Assembly (NCBI GenBank): GCA_000467715.1
Contig: AJFK01000129.1
Coordinates: 124,001 to 188,000, forward strand
Source of the DNA: Hysterium pulicare CBS 123377
Lineage: Eukaryota; Ascomycota; Dothideomycetes; Hysteriales; Hysteriaceae
Direction: 5' to 3'
Length of the DNA: 64,000 nt
Below, in pieces: positions 1-10,300 of the stretch. The notes beneath the pieces are model-generated. The model saw nothing but the letters and a program-made list of their open reading frames with translations, was not told where the DNA came from and ran no database searches. The position numbers were made by a program, and so were the translations under genes. Within the stretch, counting starts at the first letter, position 1. The number at the start of each line of letters is the position of its first letter.

Positions 1-9
1 AGTACTCCG

Positions 10-520
10 ATCTCACGTGCTCTTCTAGTTCATCCTCTATAAAACCTTCGACTGCGGCACCACATTCTCTCCACTTTTCTCCTTACTAAGAACCTGGACA
101 TTATCTTTGCCAGTCAAATGCAGTGGCCACGGAGACCCAATGTCCAGGGCGGCAGAGTGTGTACTCTGCATGTTTGGGCGGCGGAGCAAGAGCTTGGTAA
201 TAAATGTACTAGTCAAAACGATCTGTGGTTCATGCGATGGATTAGAAACTCAACTGGAAGAGTGGCATGTCTTCTGGAGTGGGGGAGGAATGAGAACTAT
301 ATGACTTGACACGATTCGTACGGCGGCCGTGGGTGGCGTCTATAGGGATGGTGAGAGTGTTGTTGGTGATGATCATTATTATTGCTAGGGATCGATGATG
401 CTCAATGTACCGTAAAGCTGCTTCCGCTGAGTCTAGGAAATCCTTTCTTCAAAATGCCCAGTAAAGGGTCGCTGTAAATATGGGATAGACTGTTGGTTGG
501 AAGCCGTGATTCCTTGATGA
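10..520 (+). repeat. Unit 1 of tandem CACGTG/TATA array
   Basis: First of four diverged units. CACGTG lies at 14-19 and TATAAAA at 38-44, exactly 24 bp apart from start to start, as in units 2 and 3. Downstream it carries the pieces shared with units 2 and 3: TTGGTAATAAATGTACTAG near 195 (compare unit 3 near 1372) and a GGAGTGGGGGAGGA block near 274. A 63-codon reading frame at 118-309 could be a short peptide. Its segment around 'WFMRWIRNSTGRVACLLEW' resembles the frame of unit 2 in spacing (W-F then R-V-C). Whether the unit is coding or a promoter-bearing non-coding transcript is not settled. Confidence 0.5.
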
Positions 521-639
521 AAGATATGGGTCGGTTGATATAGCCCTTCATCACTGTTTGCTGCTGATGTTTGCTCATAGGACTAGAATATTCCAACATA
601 GACTGGTTTGGCGGTCCACATCCCTGAGAACTTGCGGTC

Positions 640-1075
640 AAGCTCTCAAAGTCCACGTGTTCTCCTGGTACATCTCCTATAAAAACTCTTCGACTGCAAC
701 ACCCTATCCTCCGCACCAAAGCCCTGGATTTCTACTTTATGAGCCAACAGATACGTCGAATCCTTTGACGTCCAGACAGCTGGTGAAGGACAATTGCATG
801 TCTAGGCAACCGAGAGAGCTCGACAATAGAACAAACAAAGTTGAAGCAACTCGATGGTTCGCTGTTGTGGACCACCAGAACAAAATTACCGAAAGAGTGA
901 TGTGCTCCGGAGCGGAGGAAGGAGGACATAGGGAGGAGTGGTGCATTCCTCGCGGAGAGTGTGGATGTCGGGGAGAGTTGATTGTTTTGTTCAAGATGGT
1001 GGTCTTCGGCATTAGTCAAAATCAATACTACCCAGTTTGAGAGAAATGCTGGGTATCAGCATCTTCTGTCCGGTC
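640..1075 (+). repeat. Unit 2 of tandem CACGTG/TATA array
   Basis: CACGTG at 654-659 and TATAAAAA at 678-685, with the same 24 bp spacing as unit 1. A frame through 738-1038 contains 'ATRWFAVVDHQNKITERVMC', whose DNA aligns by eye with unit 3 (GATGGTTCGCTGTTGTGGAC against CATGGTTCGCTTCTGTGGAC). A purine-rich GGAGCGGAGGAAGGAGGA block near 910 matches the equivalent blocks of units 1 and 3. The product, if any, is unknown. Confidence 0.5.
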
Positions 1076-1149
1076 CGTAAGTATCCCTAGCACATCGGAT
1101 AATATTCAAGAAAGCCGGCAGCCTGCAAGTGAGAAATGACTGATCGGGT

Positions 1150-1620
1150 GGCCCACGTGCTCGCAGAGTAAGGGTTAGTTCAGAAGTTCACGTGTCCTCC
1201 TGGGACGTCGCCTATAAAAAGCCTTCAATCTCAGCACTTCATCCTCTCCTATTCCTCATCACCAGGAACTTAGGCATCTTGTTGTTATACCCAAACACAT
1301 GGTATGGCGAGTTTTGATGTCCGCGCTGGCGGGGTAGGGTAATCTACATATCTCTGTGGGAGATTGAGAAATTGGTAACAAATCGAACGACCATAACCGA
1401 AGGCTACATGGTTCGCTTCTGTGGACTAAATCTCAAGGCCAAGACATATACGTCTTCTATAGTGGAGGAGGGAGGGAACCGTATGAATAGTTACTATAGG
1501 TATCGGTATCGTGAGGAGTATCCGTAAAGAATGACGCGATGTTACTAAGGTAGTGATCGTCAGCATTGGTCGATACTGATACCGTTTAGGGTGAAAGAAT
1601 ACTGATTTTGCCACAGGTAA
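1150..1620 (+). repeat. Unit 3 of tandem CACGTG/TATA array
   Basis: Two CACGTG boxes lie at 1154-1159 and 1189-1194. TATAAAAA is at 1213-1220, 24 bp after the second box. TTGGTAACAAATCGAACGAC near 1372 matches unit 1, and CATGGTTCGCTTCTGTGGAC near 1408 matches unit 2. The frame matching unit 2 (WFASVD) closes soon after this point, so this copy looks decayed as a coding unit. Confidence 0.5.
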
Positions 1621-1689
1621 GACACTACCCCTTGAAGAACACTTTATAGATTCGGCGGCCGCATGTTCGAGAAGGTCCGGTCAAGCCTT

Positions 1690-2060
1690 GAGGCTCACGT
1701 GCGCGTCTCTCAGATTGTCGCCTATAACTTCTTCGACGCCAGCACCAGATTCTTCGTTTTCTCCCTTCACAACACAGAATCCACAATTTGGTCGGAACTA
1801 GATTATGTGGACAAAGTCCAACACGCTTGACAATGTCGGTTCTATGCCTTGGTGGTAGAGCTCGGGTCGAGGAACAATCATTGTACTCAGAGGGCATGTA
1901 TGGTCCGTTGATGAGATCCAAATAGGCTCCCAAAAGCCTTTCAAGTTCTCTGGACTTGGATTGGCTGGAGAAAAGGCGGGAGCCTCGATCCATACGTGGT
2001 GGGAGAAGTTGGAATGACGACGTGTTGATGCTGTTGAAGGTGGTGAACCCCAGCATTCGT
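1690..2060 (+). repeat. Unit 4 (most diverged) of tandem CACGTG/TATA array
   Basis: CACGTG at 1696-1701 and a TATAACTT box at 1723, 27 bp apart, followed by CTTCGACGCCAGCACC. This resembles CCTTCGACTGCGGCACC of unit 1 and CTTCGACTGCAACACC of unit 2. The body shows weaker similarity and no convincing frame on the plus strand. A 143-codon frame on the minus strand (1625-2056) overlaps the promoter-like block and is probably spurious. Confidence 0.4.
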
Positions 2061-2756
2061 AGGAATGATGATAGCGTGCGTTTGAGGCGAATTAATAAGC
2101 ATTAGCATAGTCTGCCACTTGGGTTATTGTTAATACAGGAGGGGAATAGCTCAACGGCTTGGCGAGATCAAGTACATTGCCATAAGCCCCCCTATTTTGA
2201 CCTTGGTAATACCATTCACGAAAACAAACTCTCAGGTGTCAAGAAGTACAATAAGAATATGCAAACTTAAGACAAAGACGGAGGAAAATAGGAAATTGCA
2301 TAAATAAAAAGAAGACGAAAACTATACCTCAGTGGTGAAACTCATTCAGAGACTAGGGAACTCAGACCTTCAGGTTGAGAGAATTCTACTTAAGAAGCTT
2401 CACCGGGTCGACCACAGGTTCAAACTGCCATCATTATTAGGTGTGCAACTACAACAAAATTCAATGTTGTTCTCGCTTTGAAGAGAAAGTGCATATGTGG
2501 GCTAACCCCTGCTCATCATTGGGTTCGTAAGTTGGAAGAAATGACAAATTGATTTGATTATGTAGGTGAGCTTTATCTGGATTTGGGGATTATGGATTGA
2601 GGAAGTGGGAGACTCGTGTGCGGGCTTTTTGCGAGTGAGAAATTGGCGGTTGACTCGAAGAACCTGCTGTGTGAGTATCGCTATTATAGAATCTACTTCA
2701 CTCTTGTCTGTGAACCTTATTCTTGCTCGTAGATCTCCGATACTGTTTAGAGAATA
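2061..2756. other. Intergenic, no gene seen
   Basis: A-rich spacer between the array and the 3' end of the DUF2470-type gene. A 64-codon frame at 2566-2760 has no recognisable content. Nothing else can be supported. Confidence 0.4.
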
Positions 2757-3542
2757 CTAATGCTTCCTCTTCTCCTTTTCTGCGGCCTTCTCCCTCACAA
2801 TGGCTTTGAATCTAAAGGGCAGGTCAGTGATGGCACCAAGAAGTCGACTAACAATCGTTTCTAACCTCTGTGTAGCCCCAATTCCCTCGATGAAAATCGA
2901 GACTACCCACATCCACCACAACCCAGTATACCAAGGCACCGAATGTTTCTCCAATCTCTTCGTCATGAAATAGGCTTCTCCAGAGTGAATCAGAAGCATC
3001 AGCTGTATCACAATCGGCTGAAACGTAGCACAGAAATGTGCAAAAGTCGGCACATATCTCAAAAGATGCTCGTACAGAAGCGAACCGGGGAGGAAATTGC
3101 CCCTCCTTGAAAAGGCAGTGAAGGTAAGGGAGCAAACGATGAAAACGAGTAAATGAAATCCTCGCGGTCGCCGATACTCGGTAACAGTGATATCGCTCCG
3201 TCTTAGGCCTTTGAGGGCTTCTTTGTCCATCTCGACAAGGCGTTCACGGGATTCGCGGAAAGATTTCATTGGTGGCTTGAATGGGACGGAGTATTGGTCG
3301 CCATAGCCAGTGCTGATTTTCATCGAATCGAGGGTCATGACTTCTATACGGGCATTCCGGGCAAAATAACTTGAGAGAGAGCAGTAGTGTTCGAGATATC
3401 TCCGTAGCTGCGAAACGATATTAATGGAACTATGATGGGAGAGGAGATAGATGGAGGTTCATACTGAGTCTTGGTGGTCTCCGTTCATGTGAGAAATAAT
3501 TCGAGTTTTAGTTGCTTCATCTTGTGCTTCTTGGGAAGCCAT
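2757..3542 (-). CDS. DUF2470-domain integral membrane protein
   Basis: Two exons: 3542-3465 and 3407-2757, with a 56 nt intron that starts GTATGA and ends GCAG. The product is 242 aa. The N-terminal half reads 'RIISHMNGDHQDS' followed by 'LRRYLEHYCSLSSYFARN' and 'VMTLDSMKI', which is the pattern of the DUF2470 fold (HMNxDHxD, then a xxxDxxG strand). After about residue 95 come two or three hydrophobic segments (FHLLVFIVCSLTFTAF, IVIQLMLLIHSG, WWMWVVSIFIEGIG) and a basic tail ending KEKRKH. Fungal proteins with this arrangement are uncharacterised membrane proteins. DUF2470 is elsewhere linked to haem/FMN-binding split-barrel proteins, but no function is claimed here. The start is chosen because the first exon supplies the missing HMN motif. 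Confidence 0.85.
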
Positions 3543-4397
3543 GATGGGCGATTAATGTCTCGCAGGCTATAGTTGTTCGATTTGGCGAGCATCGTTAGCT
3601 GTGGGAGGAAGAGGTGTGTCCAACGAAGGGCTAGGCCCAGATAGGAAAGGCGCATTTAGAGCCCTCATGCTCCCGTCACCATCTTCAAGTAGGTAGTACA
3701 TCATTAATCTCCAAAGTACTCCGTGTCTACTCTTTTCAGTGTGAAGTTTCGGTTGCAGCACAGTAGAAGATGAGGTGGCTGTCACGTGTATGGACAAAAT
3801 CAGCCATCTCACTTTCTTAGCACACGGACCAAGCTGCAGTTTGCATTGCCAGCCTCCTCTGCCATCCAAGGCTCAATCCATCTCGATCCTGCACCTTGCA
3901 AGTCGGAAGAGGCTGGGAAATGGGCGGTCAGCAGCATGAAAACTGCCAAAAGCGTCCAACCCATGCGTGAACGTCCTAGCACCCGGGCTGTTCCATGGTT
4001 TGCAACAAGCGCCGCCTAATATTGCTCCAATGCGATCGAGGTCACTCTCTCAAGCGCAACAAACTTGGACACGACGCAGCAGGATCGGCAAAGGCCGCTT
4101 CAGCAGTCCCAGAACGATGTTGGAGGCATGCGGCCAACTTTTACAGGCCCGATGCGAAGAGGCGTAGTGGGGTGCGGGCGAGAGTGCCACTTGTTGCGTC
4201 AGTTTGCAGGGATAGGTGGCTCGAGCTGCCAGGGTGTCGAGCCCTCTCATTTTCAAACCGGTTCCTGTCCTCTGTCACTTTTCTCTTCACAGTTTGCTCT
4301 CAACCTTCTAATCTTCATTCAACTCGCTGATTCCTCATACCTCAATCCATTTTTATAGTACACATACTCTTTTGCTACCTGCGATACCAGCGACACC
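3543..4397. other. Divergent upstream region and 5' leader
   Basis: Separates the divergent DUF2470-type gene (minus) from the 4398 gene (plus). The 250 bases before 4398 are rich in CT runs and TTCATTC tracts, as is usual for fungal promoters and 5' UTRs. Several 60-110 codon frames on both strands overlap each other and are judged spurious. Confidence 0.4.
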
Positions 4398-5148
4398 ATG
4401 GCCGACACTGTTGAAGAGACGAAGCAGTCGATTTCCGGTGAGGGACAGGCAGATGCCAATGCCTCTCTGGGAGGAAAGGGACAGGCAGAGAGTTCGAGTA
4501 AGAAAACCGAGAAAAAGACTCCCAAGAAGTTGGGCGGGAAGAAGCCTCAGCAGCAGCCCACTCCCGAACCTACGCCCGGCCCCGAAAGTGATGGTGAGGG
4601 AGAGGCTGATGGCAACGATGAAACAGAAAAGAAACAGACCAGCAATGGCGCCGACGAATCTGACCCCGAGCCACAACCGCAGAAATCTCAATCGAGACGC
4701 CGTCAATCACGTGGTCGTGGTCGCAAAAACCTAGCTGAAAGCGATACCGACGCACGCTCCGACGTTTCTGCTCAGGGCGGCCGACGCAACCGCCAGCGGC
4801 AGAAGAAGCAGCAGCAAGGAGGAGGCGGTCCTCTAGACGGCATCACTGAGAATGCGCCGGGCGGCGAGCTTGTCGGTGGTGCAGGCGACATGGTTCAGAA
4901 CACTGCCGGAAATGCCGTGAACCAAGTCGGAGACACCGCTGGAAAGGCTTTGGGAGGCCTGACCGGAGGTGGTGGAGGCGAAGAAGAAGGAGACAGCAAG
5001 GGAGAACAGCTCCGGCTGCGATTAGAGCTTAACCTCGACATCGAAATCCAGCTAAAGGCCAAGATCCATGGTGACCTGACATTAGGATTGCTGTAAGTCT
5101 CTCATTCATTGACTACGCGAGCAAATGCTGATCGCTTGTAGCAATTAA
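4398..5148 (+). CDS. Charged low-complexity protein with alternating hydrophobic C-terminus (paralogue 1)
   Basis: Start CACCATGG at 4398 is a strong context. Exon 1 runs to 5092. A 49 nt intron follows (GTAAGT at 5093, TTGTAG ending at 5141), and a 7 nt final exon adds Asn and TAA, giving 233 aa. Without splicing, translation stops one codon earlier in the donor. Residues 1-140 are Lys/Glu/Gln-rich and disordered (poly-QQQ, SQSRRRQSRGRGRK). Residues 140-195 are Gly-rich with an 'AGDMVQNTAGNAVNQVGDTAG' helix-like stretch. Residues 205-232 alternate strictly between hydrophobic and polar (LRLRLELNLDIEI... GDLTLGLL). The gene at 6012 shares this tail and the intron position, so the two are tandem paralogues. 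I do not know a function for the family. The tail predicts a long beta strand or an assembly motif (inference). Confidence 0.8.
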
Positions 5149-6011
5149 ACATCACCACCAAGGCGATATTTGCATGAAGATAACCTGGAAGGAGCTACTG
5201 GGTTCATGAGTTTTCACGATGTTGGAATTAGTTAATCATCGCGTTGGGTTTTAGTGAGAAGGCGTTTGGATTGGCCTTTCCGGTGTAATTATTACCCTAC
5301 AGCATTGTGCACGTAGAAAAGCCTCCATAAATCAATACTCTTGCCGCCTGTCCTGCCTGTGAAGGAAGTCGAGTGAAGCGATTGAAAATCTCGCATCTGT
5401 GCTTTGCCCTGAAACTTGGAGCTCCAGCTGCAGGTTGGAGCTCTGGCACTCTGCAGCTGCAGCGTGTCCCCACTCGTTCAGACCCCAGCCTCCCATTTTT
5501 CCGTGCCAACTTCTGCTCCTCTTTCCCCAGAAGGACGAACCTGCCTTGGTACTGCAACGAAATGGTCTCTCGGTGGAGTTTGCCCCTGTGGTCTGCAGGA
5601 CGACCTCGGCCCTTCCACGACAACACTCGGAAGCTGGTGAGCTGTGACGTCGGTGAATCGCCGATCAGGATTAGGCGGGGCGGTTTGGCCAGGCTATCCC
5701 TAAACATGCAGCCCATGCAAATCTGCTCCGTATGCGAGCAAGCTGTTGCACCCTGGAGCACGCCGCTTGGCCAAAGCCACCTCTTGCAGTAATCTTGTTT
5801 TCGGCTTGGTTGGATGGCCATGACCCTAGCTTGCAGGAATACCTCCGAGCAGGTGTCCTCAACCCACTTCCACTGCTACTCTTGCGCTGCTTTTCTCTCC
5901 AACCTCAACGTCTTTCTCGTCCTTGTAGTATAACATCTGTTACGGAACTTCGTTCTCTTACATTCTTCTCTTTCTCCATATCATACGGTGGCAGGGTCCT
6001 TACACGAAAAC
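5149..6011. other. Intergenic between tandem paralogues
   Basis: Contains the 3' UTR of the first paralogue and the promoter of the second. Around 5424-5465 there is an inverted repeat (CAGCTGCAG and CTGCAGCTG, loop about 18 bases) flanked by repeated GGAGCTC. The frames covering this GC-rich stretch on both strands look like shadows. CT-rich sequence lies just before 6012. Confidence 0.4.
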
Positions 6012-6575
6012 ATGTCCGACTCCGACTCCGACGGGCCTCATGCCCGCACCACGATGCAGCAGAAGAAGCTCGAGAATGCGAAGAAGCAGCAAAGGCAAGA
6101 ACAAGGCCTTCAATCTGCTCGATCGCGCTCCGAATCCCGCCGTGCCCGAAGAAAGCGAATTCAAAAAGGCATAGAAGATGGCAAATACATGAAAACAGCA
6201 TCTCTAGAAGCTCTCGAAGAGGCCGATGCCAACAACGAACTCAATTCCATGCAAGCCTTCGAACGTATCGGGCCCGATAGCACGTCAATGGATGGGCCGG
6301 TGACAAAAGCGAGAGCGATGCGAGGCGAGATACCAATGCGTGGAACGGATCCTAATCAGCCATACCAGATGCAACAAGGGCCACAGCAAGGCGGGGGGCA
6401 GGGTGGCCTGGATGAGCAAGACGGTTTGAAGTTGAAGCTGGAGGCCAATCTCGAAATTGAGATCGAGCTCAAAGCGAGTATCCGGGGTGACTTGACGTTA
6501 TCGTTATTGTGAGTGATGACCATTTCATCAGTCCCCATCGGCCGACCCTGGCTGATTACTTTTGGCAGAGAATAA
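6012..6575 (+). CDS. Charged protein with alternating hydrophobic C-terminus (paralogue 2)
   Basis: ATG at 6012 opens 'MSDSDSDGPHARTT'. The open frame begins further upstream, at a GTG, but 6012 is its first ATG. Exon 1 runs to 6508. A 60 nt intron follows (GTGAGT at 6509, GGCAG ending at 6568), and a 7 nt exon adds Glu and TAA, giving 167 aa. Residues 18-60 are a strongly charged helix-like segment (QQKKLENAKKQQRQEQ; SESRRARRKRIQKG). Residues 110-135 are Gln/Gly-rich. Residues 139-166 repeat the alternating tail of the neighbour at 4398 (LKLKLEANLEIEI... GDLTLSLL). The final intron falls at the same phase, inside the same Leu codon, in both genes. Function unknown; no localisation signal is visible. 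Confidence 0.8.
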
Positions 6576-7365
6576 CAGGCGATAGTGCATAACGAGTTGC
6601 GACGAATCAAATGACTTCATTCCGGTATGCTTGGATGAAAATCGAGCGGTGTTGCTTGATGATTTTGGCTGCGACGCGCTCATCCGGAATTTCATTTTGA
6701 CGTCTTGATGACTGCAATCGGATAATATTGCACTTCTCAGAGCGTTTTGGAGTTAGATGCCCTTCGTATCGGTTGGCATTGTGGGTAAATAATCTTTAAG
6801 AAAAAGAATCTTTAACGCGAGACAAATTTCATCTGCATTTGCGAAGGTCCTTACCGCGATGGCCTTGTTGAGACGTGATGTTGCCAGACGAAGAAGCGTC
6901 ACTGGGAGCTCATGCCGTCTGGGCCAAACTCAATTTTCTCACCCCGACCGTGGAACTCAGCCAGGAACCTTCACACTTCTCTTCTTTCACGCCTCTCTCA
7001 ACTATGTGCATGTCGTTCGTTTCGCCAATCCAGCCGTTGATTTGATGGCTTCCAGTCTCCTCCATGGTAACTTTCAAAGCGTGATTGTATCTTTATCGAC
7101 AAATGATTATCTTCGTACCGAGAATAGCGTGGGCTTCAGACGCCTCAACTCAATTCGTTCCTTCTCGTCGTCAAAATTTGTTCAGTTCCACTCTTTGAAC
7201 CTCACCACACGTCATTCACGATCGAAACATATCTCAGCCACCCAGAAAATTCCCACAGGGACGCACCGGAAATTCGTCTTTAATTTCTTCCATACTTTCC
7301 CACATTGCAAGTTCACCAGTCTCTCAACTCCGATCATCTCTCATCTATTTTGAGCGGTAATAACC
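6576..7365. other. Intergenic and long 5' leader
   Basis: Holds the 3' UTR of the 6012 gene and about 500 bases of promoter/leader for the 7366 gene. A 164-codon frame (6859-7353) stops 12 bases before that gene's ATG. It has no protein-like composition I recognise and is treated as non-coding. Confidence 0.35.
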
Positions 7366-10300
7366 ATGCTTTCAGATATTGAAGAAGAAACTTCGAGCTT
7401 TTCGGGCAGTGATCGTGCGTGTGCGAGCGTCATTCGCACCAGAAACCAGCCAACACGGGCCTCCAGAGAGCCTAAAGCATCACGGGCAGCAATACGAGCG
7501 CGTTTGGATGCTCTAGCTCACCCAGAGCAACCAATTCCGGAAACTCGCCAGCTGCCGAACGATGGAAGCGCGCATGCAACTTTGCCCTTGTCAAGCCCGC
7601 TTGCATATCAATCGAATCCACGATTTCCACGTCCAAAGGAGCAAGCATGGTGGGAAGAAATATCCCGTCCAGAGGCCTCAAGTCCTAGCCCATTGCCTGC
7701 TGTGAGGGCCAAAGACTCTAGCCATGAAGCGGAGATAGATTTGGTTGTTGAATCAAACGAATCGGTGGTTATCGAGGGCAAATCTTGCAGCGAGTCCCAA
7801 ATCTCAACAGCCCAACATACGCAAGCAGCACTTGATGGAGGATCAAGACGGCCTGGATTGCGTCCGTCTCCCTCAGACCTTTCAGGTTCAGAGGCGGACA
7901 GTTCAAGTGTAGATACTGTCGCGAGTTACTCTGGTCCAGCGCCGACTCCCGAACTCACTTTCCATGACGCACCCTTTAGCAACAGCATACATGTTACCTT
8001 TCTCGAAAAGGATGACTTGTCCGGAGCATTGGAGCCTCGTCGGAGCATATCGCAAGTCTTAGAGCCACAGACCTCGGAATCAAAGACCTCGGAACCACAG
8101 ACATCAGAATCGCAAGAGGCGGATATCCAAGATGTTCCGTCTGACAGTCACCTCCCAGTAGCAAACAACAAGAAACGGTCGCTTGTAAGCCCACAACAAC
8201 ATATCGGCAATCTGCCGGAACAACATCGCACCCACCCCAAAGAGAGACAGTCTTATTTTTCAGAGGCCACTAGCATTCTAGGACATAAAAGCGAAGATGC
8301 TATTTCACCACGTACACTTAGGAGCTCGACTTCATGGTATATAAATGAGATTGATGTTTTGCACACAAGGCCCTCAGGTTTACGCCACAAAGGCCGGCAG
8401 CTTCGCGACAAAGTCGGCAAGCATATCTCCCCTTTATTTTGCCATGGCATCCGTGGCCGTAAATCTCGGGTCACTACTTCCATTTCCGAAAAAAATATCA
8501 ACATGTCTAGACTGGAAGCAGGGAGTGGTCGGGAACTTGTCGCGGAAAGACGTCGGATGAGCCAGTGCTCGGAGGGTGAAATGGGTCTTACCAATGCCGG
8601 CGGCTTACTCGCTGAAGACTCTCAGTTCGGGGACAGTATATTACAGCATCCGATCATAGCCAGCCACATGCGCTCAAATTCAGCAGGAGTCCAACGCAAT
8701 GACCCTGACCAGATTCCAGCAGTTCAAAGACTGGGAAGTGCATCTCAGAACACACAAGGTGTCAATGAAAACGAAACTACCAATGATCAAATTCAAGGGT
8801 TTTCTACACTCAATATCGATATCAGCGAGTCCATTGACCAAGTATCGAGCAATCTTGGAAAAGGCACCATTCGTTCAAGCAAAGGTTCCCCTCTTGAATC
8901 TAGGAGACATTCCGATGCGTCCACGAGAAGATCCCGAGGCAGTTTTACTCCATCCAGAGACTCAGGAAAGATGTCTCTGCAAAACATGTTGCGTGAAGGA
9001 ACGAACGCGACTTGGGTTCATGAACGGGCTGAAACCAATTCAAGACCAAAGAGATCATCATTACCTCGAAATGTAACCCGCAAGATACCTGCACATTCAC
9101 AAAATGCTATCCCAGATTCTTCCCTCTCTTCTACGAGCCTCACAAAGACTTCAAGGTCTGAACGCTCTACTGTCCAATCAATGCCGTCAGCTCTAAATTC
9201 AACACCATCTCCGACTCAACCGTCCATGGCAGCTTCAAACCGCGTTCTCCAATTTCCGACTGATACTCCTTTACTTCTGCCTGAACCATCACTGGGTTCT
9301 TCGCGTACTGAGTCATTAGAACACGCTTCGGAAATGATTCATTCTCGAGATGATAGTGGGGACCCCATTCGCCCTCAAAGATCATGGCATGCCAGTCCAG
9401 CAAGCATTCAAAGCTCTTCACAGCCTACTGGAAACGCTTTCCAGGATTTCTCAACTAGATCAGAGCCAGACGCATTTCACACCAAATCGATATCTACAAG
9501 TAATGCTGAAGCGGAGCAGGACGTGGCGCTACATAATGGAGTCGACTCACTCTCACTTTCCCGCAGAATCAGTAGTTTTCGCTTCACAACCCCTCTGAAG
9601 CAGGATACCTCTTTCAGACAGCTTCATCAGCATGCGATTTACGAATGCTTTAGAAATGGACCCATGACGCAGTCTCTTTCCGATGCTGTAGCGACAGCCA
9701 ACTTGTATGCATCAGCGAATGATGTTCGACGTGTGAAAGAGCTCCGCCAGAATGCGCTACGAATTTTAGAGACTGCGAGGGCTTCAAAGCAGCCCGAAGA
9801 CTCGGATGACGATGAGTGGGAGGCAGAAAACATGGTAGTCACGACCAACAGGCTATTGATCAAAGCATGCGAACGATGCGCAACGGCAGAAATGACACTA
9901 ATGATGGATGTGAAATGTATATGTTGGAGCCTTCTTGGAATTGAAGACAGGAGGGACAGCGGAAGAACGGAAGATCACGACGAGTTGTCTTTAGTTTCGG
10001 CTGAGCTGACGAAGTTGAAGGATCAGGCCGATAAGTCCAATCGAGATATCTACAAAAGGAAGAGTGAGAGAGAGAAGCAGCGCTGCACATTACCCATTCA
10101 TGGAGACTCCAGAACGTCGAAGGACCAAAGAGCTGAAACGCCGCCTTCGTCGAATATTCCAGGAGAACTTGCAAGGAGTCCTGTCGGTCTCGAACAAGAG
10201 CGCGTAAACACCTCGCAAATTGAACACCCTGCATTCAGAAGCAGCCAGTCCTTTGGTGGGCACAGCGCTCGTGCGTCTGTTCCGCATCACCGGAGCTCTC

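Noticed and set aside
2140-2225. tRNA-like A box (TAGCTCAACGG)
   Set aside because: No B box or matching acceptor stem follows within tRNA range.
6859-7353. 164-codon frame upstream of the 7366 gene
   Set aside because: No protein-like features; it ends just before a good ATG and is taken as leader.
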